Positions 19,219 through 27,659 of a stretch of DNA of 64,000 nucleotides are shown here, piece by piece (positions within the stretch are counted from its first letter, which is position 1; each line of letters starts with the position of its first letter). Position numbers and translations under genes: made by a program. The notes under the pieces were generated by a model. It saw only the letters and a list, made by a program, of their open reading frames with translations, was not told the DNA's origin and made no database searches. The stretch is taken from positions 806,001-870,000 of the forward strand of contig NZ_CP114015.1 in assembly GCF_026898095.1 (NCBI RefSeq), written 5' to 3'. The DNA comes from Arthrobacter sp. ATA002 (lineage in GTDB: Bacteria; Actinomycetota; Actinomycetes; Actinomycetales; Micrococcaceae).

Positions 19219-20276
19219 CTGAATCCTCGAACACCAGCCCGGATAGTGCCGCTGACGAGGCCGCGCCTGTGCTGCCGGCCGGGTTCGCGCTGATCGCCGA
19301 GGACCCGCAGCTGGGTCCGTCGATTGCTGCCTCCCTGGAGCAGGTTGAAGCCGAACTCCTGGACGCGATTTCCAACTCCGACCCCTTTGCCAACGCCACC
19401 TCGCGCCATTTGGCCGAGGCCGGCGGCAAGCGGATCCGTCCGCTGCTGACGCTGCTGGCCTCGCACCTGGGCCCGGAGGCGACCAATGCCAAGGTGATCC
19501 AGTCCGCCGTCGTCGTCGAGCTGACCCACCTGGCCACCCTGTACCACGACGACGTCATGGACTCCGCGCCGCTGCGCCGCGGCGCCCCGACTGCGCATGA
19601 GGTCTGGGGAAACTCGGTGGCAGTGCTGACCGGGGATCTGATTTTCGCCCGTGCCTCCTCCCTGGTGTCCGAACTGGGCGGGGAAGCCCTGGGCATCCAG
19701 GCACGCACCTTCGAACGGCTCTGCATGGGCCAGCTGCATGAGACGGTCGGCCCCAACGACGGCCAGGACCCGCTGGAACACTACCTCTCGGTGATCTCCG
19801 GCAAGACGGCGTCCCTCATCGCGGCCTCGGGCCAGCTGGGGGCGCTTTTCTCCGGAGCTCCCCGGCAGGCCATCGACATCATGGTGGAGTACGGCGAGAA
19901 GGTTGGCACCGCCTTCCAGCTGGCCGACGACGTCATTGACGTCACCGGCTTCGAAGCGAAGTCCGGCAAGACGCCGGGCACCGACCTGCGGGAAGGCGTT
20001 CCCACCCTGCCGGTGCTGCTGCTGCGGCGCAATGCCGCTGCCGGTGACGACGACGCCGCCGCCGTGCTGGAGCTGGTGGACGGAGACCTGAGTTCCGACG
20101 CCGCACTGGCGGCCGCCGTCGAAGCGCTGCGGGAAAACCGGGCCACGGCCGAAGCATGGGCTGTGGCCCGGCAGTGGGCGGACGAGGCCGTTGCGGTGCT
20201 GGAGCCGCTGCCCGACTCCGTGGTGAAGCAGGCCCTGGCCAGCTTCGCCCGCGCCGTGGTGGAGCGGGAAGTCTAG
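19215..20276 (+). CDS. Long-chain polyprenyl diphosphate synthase for menaquinone side chain
   Basis: This trans-isoprenyl diphosphate synthase (353 residues) makes the prenyl chain attached to the menaquinone ring. First Asp-rich motif: LYHDDVMDSAPLRRG (about 114-128). Second: FQLADDVIDVTGFEAKSGKTPGTDLREGVPTLP. GGKRIRP near residue 74 binds the diphosphate. The GTG start overlaps the previous stop (GTGA). A small residue and an Ala-rich stretch around the chain-length positions suggest a long-chain (about C40-C50) product, but length cannot be fixed from sequence alone. It is distinct from the shorter-chain CrtE at 45.7 kb. Confidence 0.92.
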   Translation: MTESSNTSPDSAADEAAPVLPAGFALIAEDPQLGPSIAASLEQVEAELLDAISNSDPFANATSRHLAEAGGKRIRPLLTLLASHLGPEATNAKVIQSAVVVELTHLATLYHDDVMDSAPLRRGAPTAHEVWGNSVAVLTGDLIFARASSLVSELGGEALGIQARTFERLCMGQLHETVGPNDGQDPLEHYLSVISGKTASLIAASGQLGALFSGAPRQAIDIMVEYGEKVGTAFQLADDVIDVTGFEAKSGKTPGTDLREGVPTLPVLLLRRNAAAGDDDAAAVLELVDGDLSSDAALAAAVEALRENRATAEAWAVARQWADEAVAVLEPLPDSVVKQALASFARAVVEREV

Positions 20277-20309
20277 GAACTTTCCCCGCAGCCCGCCGGC
20301 CGGGACAGT

Positions 20310-20837
20310 TTACAAACCGAAGCTGGAAACGCTGAGCACGGCCCGCAGCTCCCCGGCTTTCCGCGCCCGGACAGCCGGATCCACGATCGGGCGCTTGGGC
20401 GTGAAGTAGAGTCCGTCGTCGTTCCAGCGGGGAAGGACATGCTGGTGGTAATGCCAGACATGCTGGCTGCCGGCCGGCTCGTTGTGCTGGCGCGTGGTGA
20501 CGCCGTCGGGCCGCCAGGCCTTCTTGATGGCCACCGCTATGTCGCGGGTGACAATCATAAGGCGGGCGGCGACGTCGTCGGGCAGCTCATAGAGCAGCTC
20601 GAAATGCCCGCGCGGAGTCACCAGCACGTGGCCGGGCTCCGGATCGAAACCGTGCGATGCGATGAACGCCAGGACCAGCTCATCCGAGTAGACCAGGTCC
20701 GTCGGCTCACACAGGTTGCCCGGAGCCTTGAACTCCCCGGAGGCCATGTCGCAAAACGGGCACTGGTAATTCTCCGGTGCATGGCTGGGCCAGGCATCCT
20801 TCCGCGGCGCACCGCCAAGCGTGCCGGGCTGCTGCAT
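20310..20837 (-). CDS. HIT family protein (histidine triad hydrolase)
   Basis: A 175-residue protein of the histidine triad superfamily, nucleotide hydrolases or transferases that form a nucleotidyl-His intermediate. The triad is seen as WHYHQHVLPRW near residue 130, with a preceding QHNEPAGSQHV. A CPFCDMASG stretch near residue 26 resembles the Zn-binding Cys pair of some HIT proteins. It begins nine bases after the stop of the SUKH-like gene and is probably cotranscribed with it. Substrate unknown. Confidence 0.85.
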   Translation of the reverse strand: MQQPGTLGGAPRKDAWPSHAPENYQCPFCDMASGEFKAPGNLCEPTDLVYSDELVLAFIASHGFDPEPGHVLVTPRGHFELLYELPDDVAARLMIVTRDIAVAIKKAWRPDGVTTRQHNEPAGSQHVWHYHQHVLPRWNDDGLYFTPKRPIVDPAVRARKAGELRAVLSVSSFGL

Positions 20838-20846
20838 GGGGGCTCC

Positions 20847-21272
20847 TTAGTTCGGGTCTTCCTCGAAGACCCACTCAAACATGTCGAAGACGTACTCGCT
20901 GAAAGTTCCCTCTTCGCTCTGCCAGCCGCCGCGGACGTTGTTGCGCCGCCATACGATCGGATCGGGAACGTCGAGCTGATCCACCCGGAAACCCCAGGCG
21001 TATTTCTCGTCCTCGTCTTCGAGGAAGAGCAGGTAGCCGTCTTCAACTTCGAGCTCGTCCGGGTCCCAGAAGAAGTGGAAGGCCTCCATCAGGTCTTCGC
21101 AGTTACCCAGGGCCAGGTAGAACTCCCGCAGCACCAGGGGAATGGTGAAGTCGTGGGCATCCAGCATTTCATTCAGGACGTCCGCCGGGATGCCGTCTTC
21201 CTCTTCGCGCCATTCATCCTCAAGATACTTGGGGACCAGGGCTTTGAATTTGTCCAGGAACATTTGACTCAA
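20847..21272 (-). CDS. SMI1/KNR4 (SUKH)-like acidic protein
   Basis: An acidic 141-residue protein, Asp/Glu-rich throughout. The pattern LREFYLALGN, then FHFFWDPDELEVEDGYLLFLEDED, then YAWGFRVDQL and a repeated WRRNN/W..V.F.DMFEWVF end resembles the SMI1/KNR4 (SUKH) fold, a domain often found as an immunity protein against secreted toxins but also as a housekeeping protein. I chose the TTG at 21272, with GGAG about six bases upstream; an internal ATG at 21263 is also possible. No toxin gene is adjacent. It is probably the first gene of a two-gene unit with the HIT protein. Confidence 0.6.
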   Translation of the reverse strand: MSQMFLDKFKALVPKYLEDEWREEEDGIPADVLNEMLDAHDFTIPLVLREFYLALGNCEDLMEAFHFFWDPDELEVEDGYLLFLEDEDEKYAWGFRVDQLDVPDPIVWRRNNVRGGWQSEEGTFSEYVFDMFEWVFEEDPN

Positions 21273-21329
21273 TGGGGTCTCCAAAATTGCGGGTGGTGTA
21301 CTTCAATCCTAGCGGGGTACGAAGGGCGC

Positions 21330-21962
21330 TCAGCGCACGCGCACGGCCAGCCGGGGATAGTTAAGCACCGCGCCGTCAGCATCCACGGTCAGTTCCGCGG
21401 TGAAGTCGCGGGTAGCCGAACTGTAGAGCACCACAGCGTAGCCGCGGTCGTCGTCGTACGCCGATACCTGTGAGTAGACCTGGTGGCTGGGGATCACCCG
21501 CAGACTGGGCATCTCCACCCAGGCCATGGTCAGCGGTGTATCGTCAACCGGCGCCGCGGAGTTCAGCAGGTCCAGCCTCAGGACGGGCATCGTGTTGGTC
21601 AGCGGGCACAGGGCCAGATCCACATCCTGCGCATTGTCCAGGAGGCGGGGGTCGCTCAGCCCGGGGTTGGGCAACCCGGCATCGCCGGTCACTTCGGTTT
21701 CCGCACTCCACTTTCCGTCGTCGGAGCGGGTGAGGTCGAGGGACCGCGACCAACCCGAAGCCTCGACCTGGATGCTGAACCGGCGGGTGACCCAGCCGGG
21801 GGACGTGGAGAGGGTCCAGGTGGCCGTGTAATCTTCCGTGGCGGAGGTGCCGCCGGCGGCAAGTTCGCGTTCCCGGAAGGACACAGCCGCAGTATCGCGG
21901 CGCGCGGGGTTGTCCACACCCTGCCAGCGGAATATCCGGGCGGGCCGCACGCTGTTGTCCAT
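21330..21962 (-). CDS. Putative glycolipid-binding family protein (DUF1089-like)
   Basis: A 210-residue soluble protein. Features are WTLSTSPGWVTRRFSIQVEASGW near residues 49-70, the conserved block DVDLALCPLTNTMPVLRL (about 113-130), and a C-terminal YDDDRGYAVVLYSSATRDFTAELTVDADG, which match the putative glycolipid-binding family (PF06475, DUF1089). No signal peptide. The ATG at 21962 is six bases after a TAGGGT hexamer, the same layout as other genes here, so its message may be leaderless. Function in bacteria is not established. Confidence 0.7.
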   Translation of the reverse strand: MDNSVRPARIFRWQGVDNPARRDTAAVSFRERELAAGGTSATEDYTATWTLSTSPGWVTRRFSIQVEASGWSRSLDLTRSDDGKWSAETEVTGDAGLPNPGLSDPRLLDNAQDVDLALCPLTNTMPVLRLDLLNSAAPVDDTPLTMAWVEMPSLRVIPSHQVYSQVSAYDDDRGYAVVLYSSATRDFTAELTVDADGAVLNYPRLAVRVR

Positions 21963-21968
21963 CCCTAC

Positions 21969-21974
21969 ACCCTA
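21969..21974 (-). promoter_or_regulatory. -10 element (TAGGGT) six bases before the DUF1089-like gene
   Basis: On the minus strand TAGGGT ends six bases before the ATG at 21962, matching the leaderless TANNNT-N6-RTG layout. Confidence 0.4.
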
Positions 21975-22001
21975 TGGTTCACGGGCTGCGGGCGGCAACG
22001 A

Positions 22002-22156
22002 GGAGTTTGCCCGGCCGGGTGTCGGGATAATGCGGTTCCGGCCGCCCGAGCGTCGAGATGGCCCGGCTTCGGCTGATCGAGTGTCGGGGTAATGCGGCTC
22101 CGGCTGATCGAGTGTCGAGATGGCCCGGCTTCGGCTGATCGAGTGTCGGAGAAATG
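22002..22156. repeat. Tandem array of about five 31-bp units
   Basis: Units with a 31-bp period begin near 22002, 22033, 22064, 22095 and 22126. The core is GGCTGATCGAGTGTCG, and two alternating ends (GGGTAATG-like and AGATGGCC-like) give a 62-bp higher-order period: 22053-22087 recurs at 22115-22149. A related GATCGAGTGG/CGAGTGTCGGGAT stretch occurs after menD (about 11918-11973). Confidence 0.8.
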
Positions 22157-22223
22157 ACTCTCTCAGAGACAGAGAACGCCATTGTCCCGACAGTCGACGG
22201 AGGGAAGGGGCATTTATCCGACA
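22144..22223. repeat. Inverted repeat at the end of the 31-bp array
   Basis: TGTCGGAGAAATG (22144-22156) is mirrored by CATTTATCCGACA (22211-22223) with one mismatch. The last array unit thus supplies one arm of a long-range inverted pair lying just downstream of the pucR end. Confidence 0.6.
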
Positions 22224-22289
22224 TTGGGTATTGGGTGCTGGGAGCTGGGTGCCGGGGGGCTGAAGGATCCGGCCGGCCGGGCCACCGGA

Positions 22290-23788
22290 TCAGGCTTGCC
22301 CGAGACCCAGCCGGCGGACGTGCAGCGCCAGGAACAGGTGCACACGGTCGGCGGTGACGGCCGGATCGTATCCGGTCAGATCAGCAATTTGCCCCAGCCG
22401 GTACCGGACGGTGTTCCGGTGCAGACCAAGGGCATCGGCCACGGCCGCCACCGATCCGTTCAGGGCCAGGTACTGCTCCAGCGTGTCCAGCAGGCGGGCA
22501 TCGTGGAGGGCGTCGAAATCAGTCAGCGGGTCGAGCGCCTCCGCCGCCAAGTCCGCCAGCGGAACATCGGCGCCGGACATCAGCAGCGAGGTCAGGCTGA
22601 GCCGTTCGGGTGCGTTGATGCCCTGACCCCGCTGCAGCGATTCCTTGGCCTCGAAATAGCTCCAGCGCAGTCCCGCGGGTTCGGCGTAGGAACCGCCGAA
22701 CCCGATCCTCGCGGTCAGGCCGGCGCCGTAGAGGTAGTCGCCGAGAATCCGGGCGAGCCCGGCGCCCTCGCCATCGGCCACCACCACGGCGAGCCGGCCG
22801 TCGACGACGGCGGTTGCGGCGCCGTCGAACGCCGCCGGAAGCGGCAGGGTGGGCAGCGCGCGGACCTGCCCGGAGGCAACCTCCACCAGGAACGTCAGCT
22901 GCCGCCGGGCAGTGGAAATCCCCGCACCCTGCAGCCGCAGAGCCGCTTCATTGCCGGTAAGTTGTCCGGCCACCACATCGGACAGCAGCTGTCCGGTGAC
23001 TGCCCGGTCGCGGGCCCGCCGCCGGGCCTGGTTGCTCAGTTCCACACTGATGAGACTTTGCGCGTAAGCGACAATATCGGGGCGCCGGTACGGCTCGGTG
23101 ATGGCCAGCGTGCAGCGGTCCCTCAGCCCGGTCGCGATCGGAATGCGGTGCCGGGAAACTGCCGCGCAACCGCCGGACTCCGAACCGCCGGAGTCCGAAC
23201 CGCCGGAGGCCGGACGGTCAGCCTCCGAACCGCCGGAACCCTCCTCCGCAGCTGTCGTCAGGACGCATGCCCCGTACTGGTACAGCGCCACGTTGCTGCC
23301 CAGCAGTCCGGCAAGTTCCTCCAGCAATCCGGGCAGGCCGCTGCCGCCCAGCAGTGCGCCGGCCAAAGACTGGTGGGCAGCCAGCAGCTCCCGGAGCTGG
23401 GTGACGTGGTCAGCGGCCAGGGCGTCGGCAACCATCTTGCCCAGGGCGACGAACGGAGTGTCGTACGGCACCTCGAACACCGGCAGGCCGTGCAGGTCGG
23501 CGGCTTCAACCAGCGCCGCCGGGACCCTGGTGTGGCTTAGCCCGGTGCCGAAGCCGACGGCCACCGCGCCGGCGCGGTGCACGCTGCCCACAAAGCTGCG
23601 CTGCACGGCGCCCGTGCGCTGCCGCAGCCCGGTGGTCAGGACCACCTCACCGCCGCCCAGGAATGGAAACGGGTCCTCGAGCTCGGTAACCGCCACCCAC
23701 TGCAGCGGTGCGGGGGAGCCGGAGCGGTTCCGTGCCGGCGCAGGTCCAGCTGCGGGGCAGCCAGCAGATCGGAAAGGTAAATCGGCAT
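22290..23788 (-). CDS. PucR family transcriptional regulator (frame broken once)
   Basis: A DNA-binding regulator of about 499 residues when repaired. The N-terminal PucR ligand-sensing domain begins MPIYLSDLLAAPQLDLRRHG and contains VTELEDPFPFLGGGEVVLTTG; a GGDEF-like central region and the C-terminal HTH (VAAVADALGLHRNTVRYRLGQI, last 60 residues) follow. The true ATG is at 23788; the frame shifts by minus one at the G run 23712-23716 (C run in the coding sense). It is divergent from the aminobutyraldehyde dehydrogenase and gabT genes, and PucR-type proteins commonly control such adjacent amine/GABA genes, so this is the likely role. A Glu/Ser/Pro-rich repeat (EPPESEPPE-like in reverse) interrupts the middle near 23160-23240. 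Confidence 0.85.
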
Positions 23789-23811
23789 GGAGCAACTATA
23801 GGGGGACCGGG

Positions 23812-23829
23812 ATTGTTCGCCTGCACAAT
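23812..23829. promoter_or_regulatory. Possible operator between pucR and the aldehyde dehydrogenase gene
   Basis: ATTGT and ACAAT form a 5-bp inverted repeat with an 8-base spacer in the 162-bp divergent intergenic region, 23 bases upstream of the pucR start. Confidence 0.35.
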
Positions 23830-23950
23830 TACGGACCGTGACTCTTGTTTGGTCGCCCCTTTGGATCAGGGGTCTTACAGCCTAAGTTGAGAGAAAGTCC
23901 CGGTCGACGGCGTCGGGCCTACACATCCTGAATCCTGAAAGGACACTGCG

Positions 23951-25381
23951 ATGGCACAGACACTGCAGAACTTTATTAACGGAGAGTTTGTCCCGGCCCG
24001 GGGAACGGAACAGCTGGAGATCGTCAACCCGGTCAACGGCGAAGTGGTTGCCTCCTCCCCGGTGTCCGTTCAGGCCGACGTCGACGCCGCCATGGACGCT
24101 GCCCACACCGCGTTCAGGACCTGGAAACGCACGACACCGTCCGAGCGCCAGCGCATGCTGCTGCGCCTTGCCGACGCCTTGGAAGCCAACTCCGATGAGC
24201 TGGTTCAAGCCCAGCACCGCAACACCGGACAGGTGCCCTCGGTCATTGCCGCCGAAGAAGTGGCAGTGGGCGCGGACCAGCTGCGCTTCTTCGCCGGCGC
24301 GGCCCGCCTGCTCGAAGGGAAGGCCGCCGGGGAGTACATGGAAGGCCACACCTCCTTCGTCCGCCGCGAGCCGATCGGCGTCGTCGCGCAGGTGGCTCCG
24401 TGGAACTATCCGCTGCTGATGGCCGTCTGGAAAATCGGCCCCGCGCTCGCCGCCGGCAACACCGTGGTACTCAAGCCCTCCGACACCACGCCCGAATCCA
24501 CCCTCGTGCTGGCGCGCCTGGCCGGGGAGATCTTTCCGGCCGGCGTCCTGAACGTCGTCCTGGGCACCGGTGAAACCGGATCCGCCATGGTGGACCATCC
24601 GACCCCGGGCCTGGTGTCCATTACCGGCTCCGTCCGGGCCGGCATCGCCGTGGCGTCCGGTGCAGCCAAGACGCTCAAGCGCGCGCACCTGGAACTGGGC
24701 GGCAAGGCACCTGCCGTAGTCTTCGCCGATGCAGACCTGCAGAAAACGGCCCAGGCCATCGCCGAGTTCTCCTTCTTTAACGCCGGGCAGGACTGCACCG
24801 CCATCACCCGCGTCCTGGTCGAGGAAGCCGCGCAGGAGGACTTCGTGGCCGCCCTGGTGGAACACACCAGGACCCTGCAGACCGGGCACGAGGATTCCGA
24901 GGAGAACTACTTTGGCCCGCTGAACAACATCAACCACTTCAACGCGGTCAATGCCGTCATCGACTCCCTGCCGGAGCACTGCCGCATCGCCACCGGCGGC
25001 AAGCGCGCCGGTTCCAAAGGCTTCTTCTTCGAGCCCACGGTGATCACCGGTGCCCGCCAGAATGATGACGTTGTGCAGAAGGAAACCTTTGGCCCGGTCA
25101 TCACGGTGCAGTCCTTCAGCACCGAGGAGGAAGCCGTGGACATGGCCAACGATGTCGAATACGCCCTGGCCTCCAGCGTATGGACCACCAACCACGGCCG
25201 GGCCATGCGCCTGGCCCGCGACCTGGACTTCGGCGCCGTATGGATCAACACGCACATCCTGCTCACGGCCGAAATGCCGCACGGCGGGTTCAAGAGCTCC
25301 GGCTACGGCAAGGACCTCTCGATGTACGGCGTGGAGGACTACACCCGGATCAAGCACGTCATGACCGCCCTCGACGCCTGA
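23951..25381 (+). CDS. Gamma-aminobutyraldehyde dehydrogenase
   Basis: This NAD-dependent aldehyde dehydrogenase (476 residues) most likely oxidises 4-aminobutanal, the product of putrescine oxidation, to GABA. It has ALDH blocks PWNYPLLMAVWKIGPALAAGN, the catalytic Glu in LELGGKAP (near 250), and the catalytic Cys in NAGQDCTAITR (near 282); the QDCTA context is typical of aminobutyraldehyde dehydrogenases (PatD/YdcW/PuuC-like). AAAGGA lies upstream of the ATG. It is followed by gabT after 68 bases, and putrescine oxidase lies 2.3 kb further on, which supports the pathway assignment. Confidence 0.9.
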   Translation: MAQTLQNFINGEFVPARGTEQLEIVNPVNGEVVASSPVSVQADVDAAMDAAHTAFRTWKRTTPSERQRMLLRLADALEANSDELVQAQHRNTGQVPSVIAAEEVAVGADQLRFFAGAARLLEGKAAGEYMEGHTSFVRREPIGVVAQVAPWNYPLLMAVWKIGPALAAGNTVVLKPSDTTPESTLVLARLAGEIFPAGVLNVVLGTGETGSAMVDHPTPGLVSITGSVRAGIAVASGAAKTLKRAHLELGGKAPAVVFADADLQKTAQAIAEFSFFNAGQDCTAITRVLVEEAAQEDFVAALVEHTRTLQTGHEDSEENYFGPLNNINHFNAVNAVIDSLPEHCRIATGGKRAGSKGFFFEPTVITGARQNDDVVQKETFGPVITVQSFSTEEEAVDMANDVEYALASSVWTTNHGRAMRLARDLDFGAVWINTHILLTAEMPHGGFKSSGYGKDLSMYGVEDYTRIKHVMTALDA

Positions 25382-25449
25382 CCGGCACCGCAGCACTCAC
25401 CACCGAGCAGCACTTACCACCATGCAGCACCGCTTGAAAGGCACACCCC

Positions 25450-26805
25450 ATGAGCACCCACGCCGTCCAGCCCGCATACCGGCTCGAGCAGAAGCGCAGC
25501 ATCAACGGATCCTTCCCGGGGCCCAAATCAGCCGAGCTCAATGCCCGCCGGGCGGCTGTGGTGGCCAGGGGAGTGGCCTCCTCCGTGCCGGTGTACGCCG
25601 CTGACGCCGACGGCGGAATCCTCCGGGACGTCGACGGCAACTCCTTCATTGACCTGGGCTCCGGCATTGCCGTGACCAGTGTCGGTGCCTCGGATCCCGC
25701 CGTCGCCGGCGCCGTGAAGGACCAAGTGGAGCACTTCACGCACACCTGCTTCATGGTGACCCCTTACGAGGGGTACATCGCGCTGGCCGAAAAGCTGCAC
25801 GAGGTGACACCCGGGGACCATGACAAGCGCACGGTGTTGTTCAACTCCGGCGCCGAAGCCGTGGAAAACGCAATCAAGATCGCCCGCTCCGCCACCGGCC
25901 GCGACGCCGTCGTTGCCTTTGACCACGCCTACCACGGCCGCACCAACCTCACCATGGGCCTGACCGCCAAGGCCATGCCGTACAAGACCGGATTCGGGCC
26001 GTTTGCCTCCGAGATCTACCGGATGCCCATGAGCTATCCGTTCCGCGAGGAAAATCCGGAGATCACCGGCCCTGAGGCGGCCGACCGGGTGATTCTGGCC
26101 ATTGAAAAACAAATTGGCGCCGACCGGACAGCCGCCATCCTGATTGAGCCGATCCAGGGCGAGGGCGGCTTCATCGTTCCGGCCGAGGGTTTCCTGCCGC
26201 GCCTGGCCGAGTGGGCCAAAGCCAACGGCATCGTCTTCATCGCGGACGAGGTGCAGTCGGGTTTCTGCCGCACCGGCGAGTGGTTCGCCGTGCAGCACGA
26301 AGGGGTTGTTCCGGACCTCATCACCATGGCCAAGGGTATTGCCGGCGGCATGCCGCTCTCAGCGGTCACCGGGCGCGCGGAACTGCTCGACGCCGTCCAC
26401 GCGGGCGGTCTGGGCGGCACCTACGGCGGCAACCCCGTGGCGTGCGCTGCGGCACTGGCTGCGATCGAGACGATGGAAACGCAGGACCTGGCCGGCCGTG
26501 CCCGCCGCATCGAAGAGATCTGCGTACCGCGCCTGCAGAAGCTGGCCGACGACACCGGCGTGATCGGCGAGGTCCGGGGACGCGGAGCAATGCTGGCACT
26601 GGAGTTTGTGGTGCCCGGCACCAAGACGCCCGACGCCGCCGTCACCAAGGCTGTCGCGGCGGCCTGCCTGGCGGAGGGCGTCATCATCCTGACCTGCGGA
26701 ACCTACGGCAACGTGGTGCGCCTGCTGCCGCCGCTGGTGATCGGTGACGATCTGCTGTCCGATGCCCTGGATGTGCTCGAAGCCGCCGTCCGCGCCCAGG
26801 CCTGA
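25450..26805 (+). CDS. gabT: 4-aminobutyrate--2-oxoglutarate aminotransferase
   Basis: A class III PLP aminotransferase of 451 residues that moves the amino group of GABA to 2-oxoglutarate, giving succinate semialdehyde. Typical sequence: FNSGAEAVENAIKIAR, DHAYHGRTNLTMGLT, EPIQGEGGFIVP, IADEVQSGFCRTG, and the PLP lysine in TMAKGIAGGMP (near 295), followed by GGTYGGNPVACAAALA. It is downstream of the aminobutyraldehyde dehydrogenase and convergent with the tetR gene, whose stop is 7 bases away. No succinate-semialdehyde dehydrogenase gene is in this window. Confidence 0.94.
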   Translation: MSTHAVQPAYRLEQKRSINGSFPGPKSAELNARRAAVVARGVASSVPVYAADADGGILRDVDGNSFIDLGSGIAVTSVGASDPAVAGAVKDQVEHFTHTCFMVTPYEGYIALAEKLHEVTPGDHDKRTVLFNSGAEAVENAIKIARSATGRDAVVAFDHAYHGRTNLTMGLTAKAMPYKTGFGPFASEIYRMPMSYPFREENPEITGPEAADRVILAIEKQIGADRTAAILIEPIQGEGGFIVPAEGFLPRLAEWAKANGIVFIADEVQSGFCRTGEWFAVQHEGVVPDLITMAKGIAGGMPLSAVTGRAELLDAVHAGGLGGTYGGNPVACAAALAAIETMETQDLAGRARRIEEICVPRLQKLADDTGVIGEVRGRGAMLALEFVVPGTKTPDAAVTKAVAAACLAEGVIILTCGTYGNVVRLLPPLVIGDDLLSDALDVLEAAVRAQA

Positions 26806-26812
26806 GCCGGGC

Positions 26813-27493
26813 CTAAGCGGGTCCGGACTCCAGCCTGAGTCCGGCCCGCCGGGCCAATCCGGTGATCAGGGCATCCAGTCCGGCCTCGAAGGCAATTTCC
26901 GCCGCCCGGCCCTCGGCCCGTCCGGACTGTTCCTGGACCGCCGCGGTGAAATGCGGGCTCTGCCCCGCCAAGGCGCCCGTGTCGAAGATGTCGTGCGGCG
27001 CCACGGCGTCGTACGCCGATCCGTAGATGAAGGATTCCAGTGCCACGATCGCCGGCACAATCTCCGCCGGCGGCCAGCCCGCGCGCACCAGCCCCTCCGT
27101 GACCGCCTCGTACATGGCCAGCGTGCGGGGCGCCCCGCTGACCTGAAGCACGGCAATGACTGGAATCAGCGGCGTGTGCCGCGCAAAAACACTCCGGTAC
27201 GAACGTGCCCAGCCGCGCACTGCCTGATCCCACGGCAGCTCCGGGAAACCGGACGTGTCCACCGATGACATGACATGGTCCTGCAGCCAGCGGAGCACTT
27301 CCTGCTTGGAATCAACGTGGTTGTACAGCGCCGACGGAGCCACCCCCAGCCGCTTGGCCAGGGCCGACATGGTCAGGGCGCCGTAACCGCCCGCCCGGAT
27401 GACCGCCAGTGCCGCCGCGGTGATCCGTTCCTGCGAAAGCACTTCCTTTACCGGCCGCCCGGCGCTCCTGCGGTGTGGTTCGTCCCTTGTCAT
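26813..27493 (-). CDS. TetR family transcriptional repressor (candidate regulator of putrescine oxidase)
   Basis: A 226-residue TetR-type regulator. The N-terminal HTH is ITAAALAVIRAGGYGALTMSALAKRLGVAPSALYNHVDSKQEVLR; the rest is a helical ligand domain with a TetR_C-like W....FARHTPLIPV region. The ATG at 27493 has GGGAGG about ten bases upstream and is preferred to an in-frame ATG at 27526 that has no ribosome binding site. It is divergent from the putrescine oxidase gene, and a long palindrome lies between them, so it probably represses the oxidase and itself. The ligand may be putrescine or a related amine (inference). Confidence 0.88.
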   Translation of the reverse strand: MTRDEPHRRSAGRPVKEVLSQERITAAALAVIRAGGYGALTMSALAKRLGVAPSALYNHVDSKQEVLRWLQDHVMSSVDTSGFPELPWDQAVRGWARSYRSVFARHTPLIPVIAVLQVSGAPRTLAMYEAVTEGLVRAGWPPAEIVPAIVALESFIYGSAYDAVAPHDIFDTGALAGQSPHFTAAVQEQSGRAEGRAAEIAFEAGLDALITGLARRAGLRLESGPA

Positions 27494-27596
27494 GTGCCCA
27501 GTTCCCTCCCACGGGTCGGTCTTCATGGTTTCACAGCGCCGTCATTTCCCGTTCCTCGCTTCCCATGGGACGTGACCCACGCTACAGTCTTCTTCT

Positions 27597-27621
27597 AATA
27601 AATGAATAGCATTCATTTATT
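27597..27621. promoter_or_regulatory. Palindromic TetR-type operator
   Basis: AATAAATGAAT and ATTCATTTATT are perfect 11-bp inverted arms around AGC, 38 bases before the putrescine oxidase start. The AT content is far above the surroundings. Size and position fit a TetR-family operator. Confidence 0.75.
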
Positions 27622-27659
27622 TACTGCTGGCGGCTCTTCCGGCCGCAGGAAAGGACGCT

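Noticed and set aside
20847-21272. A toxin-immunity system around the SUKH-like protein
   Set aside because: No toxin, secretion or polymorphic-toxin gene is adjacent; the partner is a HIT protein.
22002-22156. Possible CRISPR array
   Set aside because: Units are contiguous 31-bp degenerate tandem repeats without unique spacers, and no cas genes are present.
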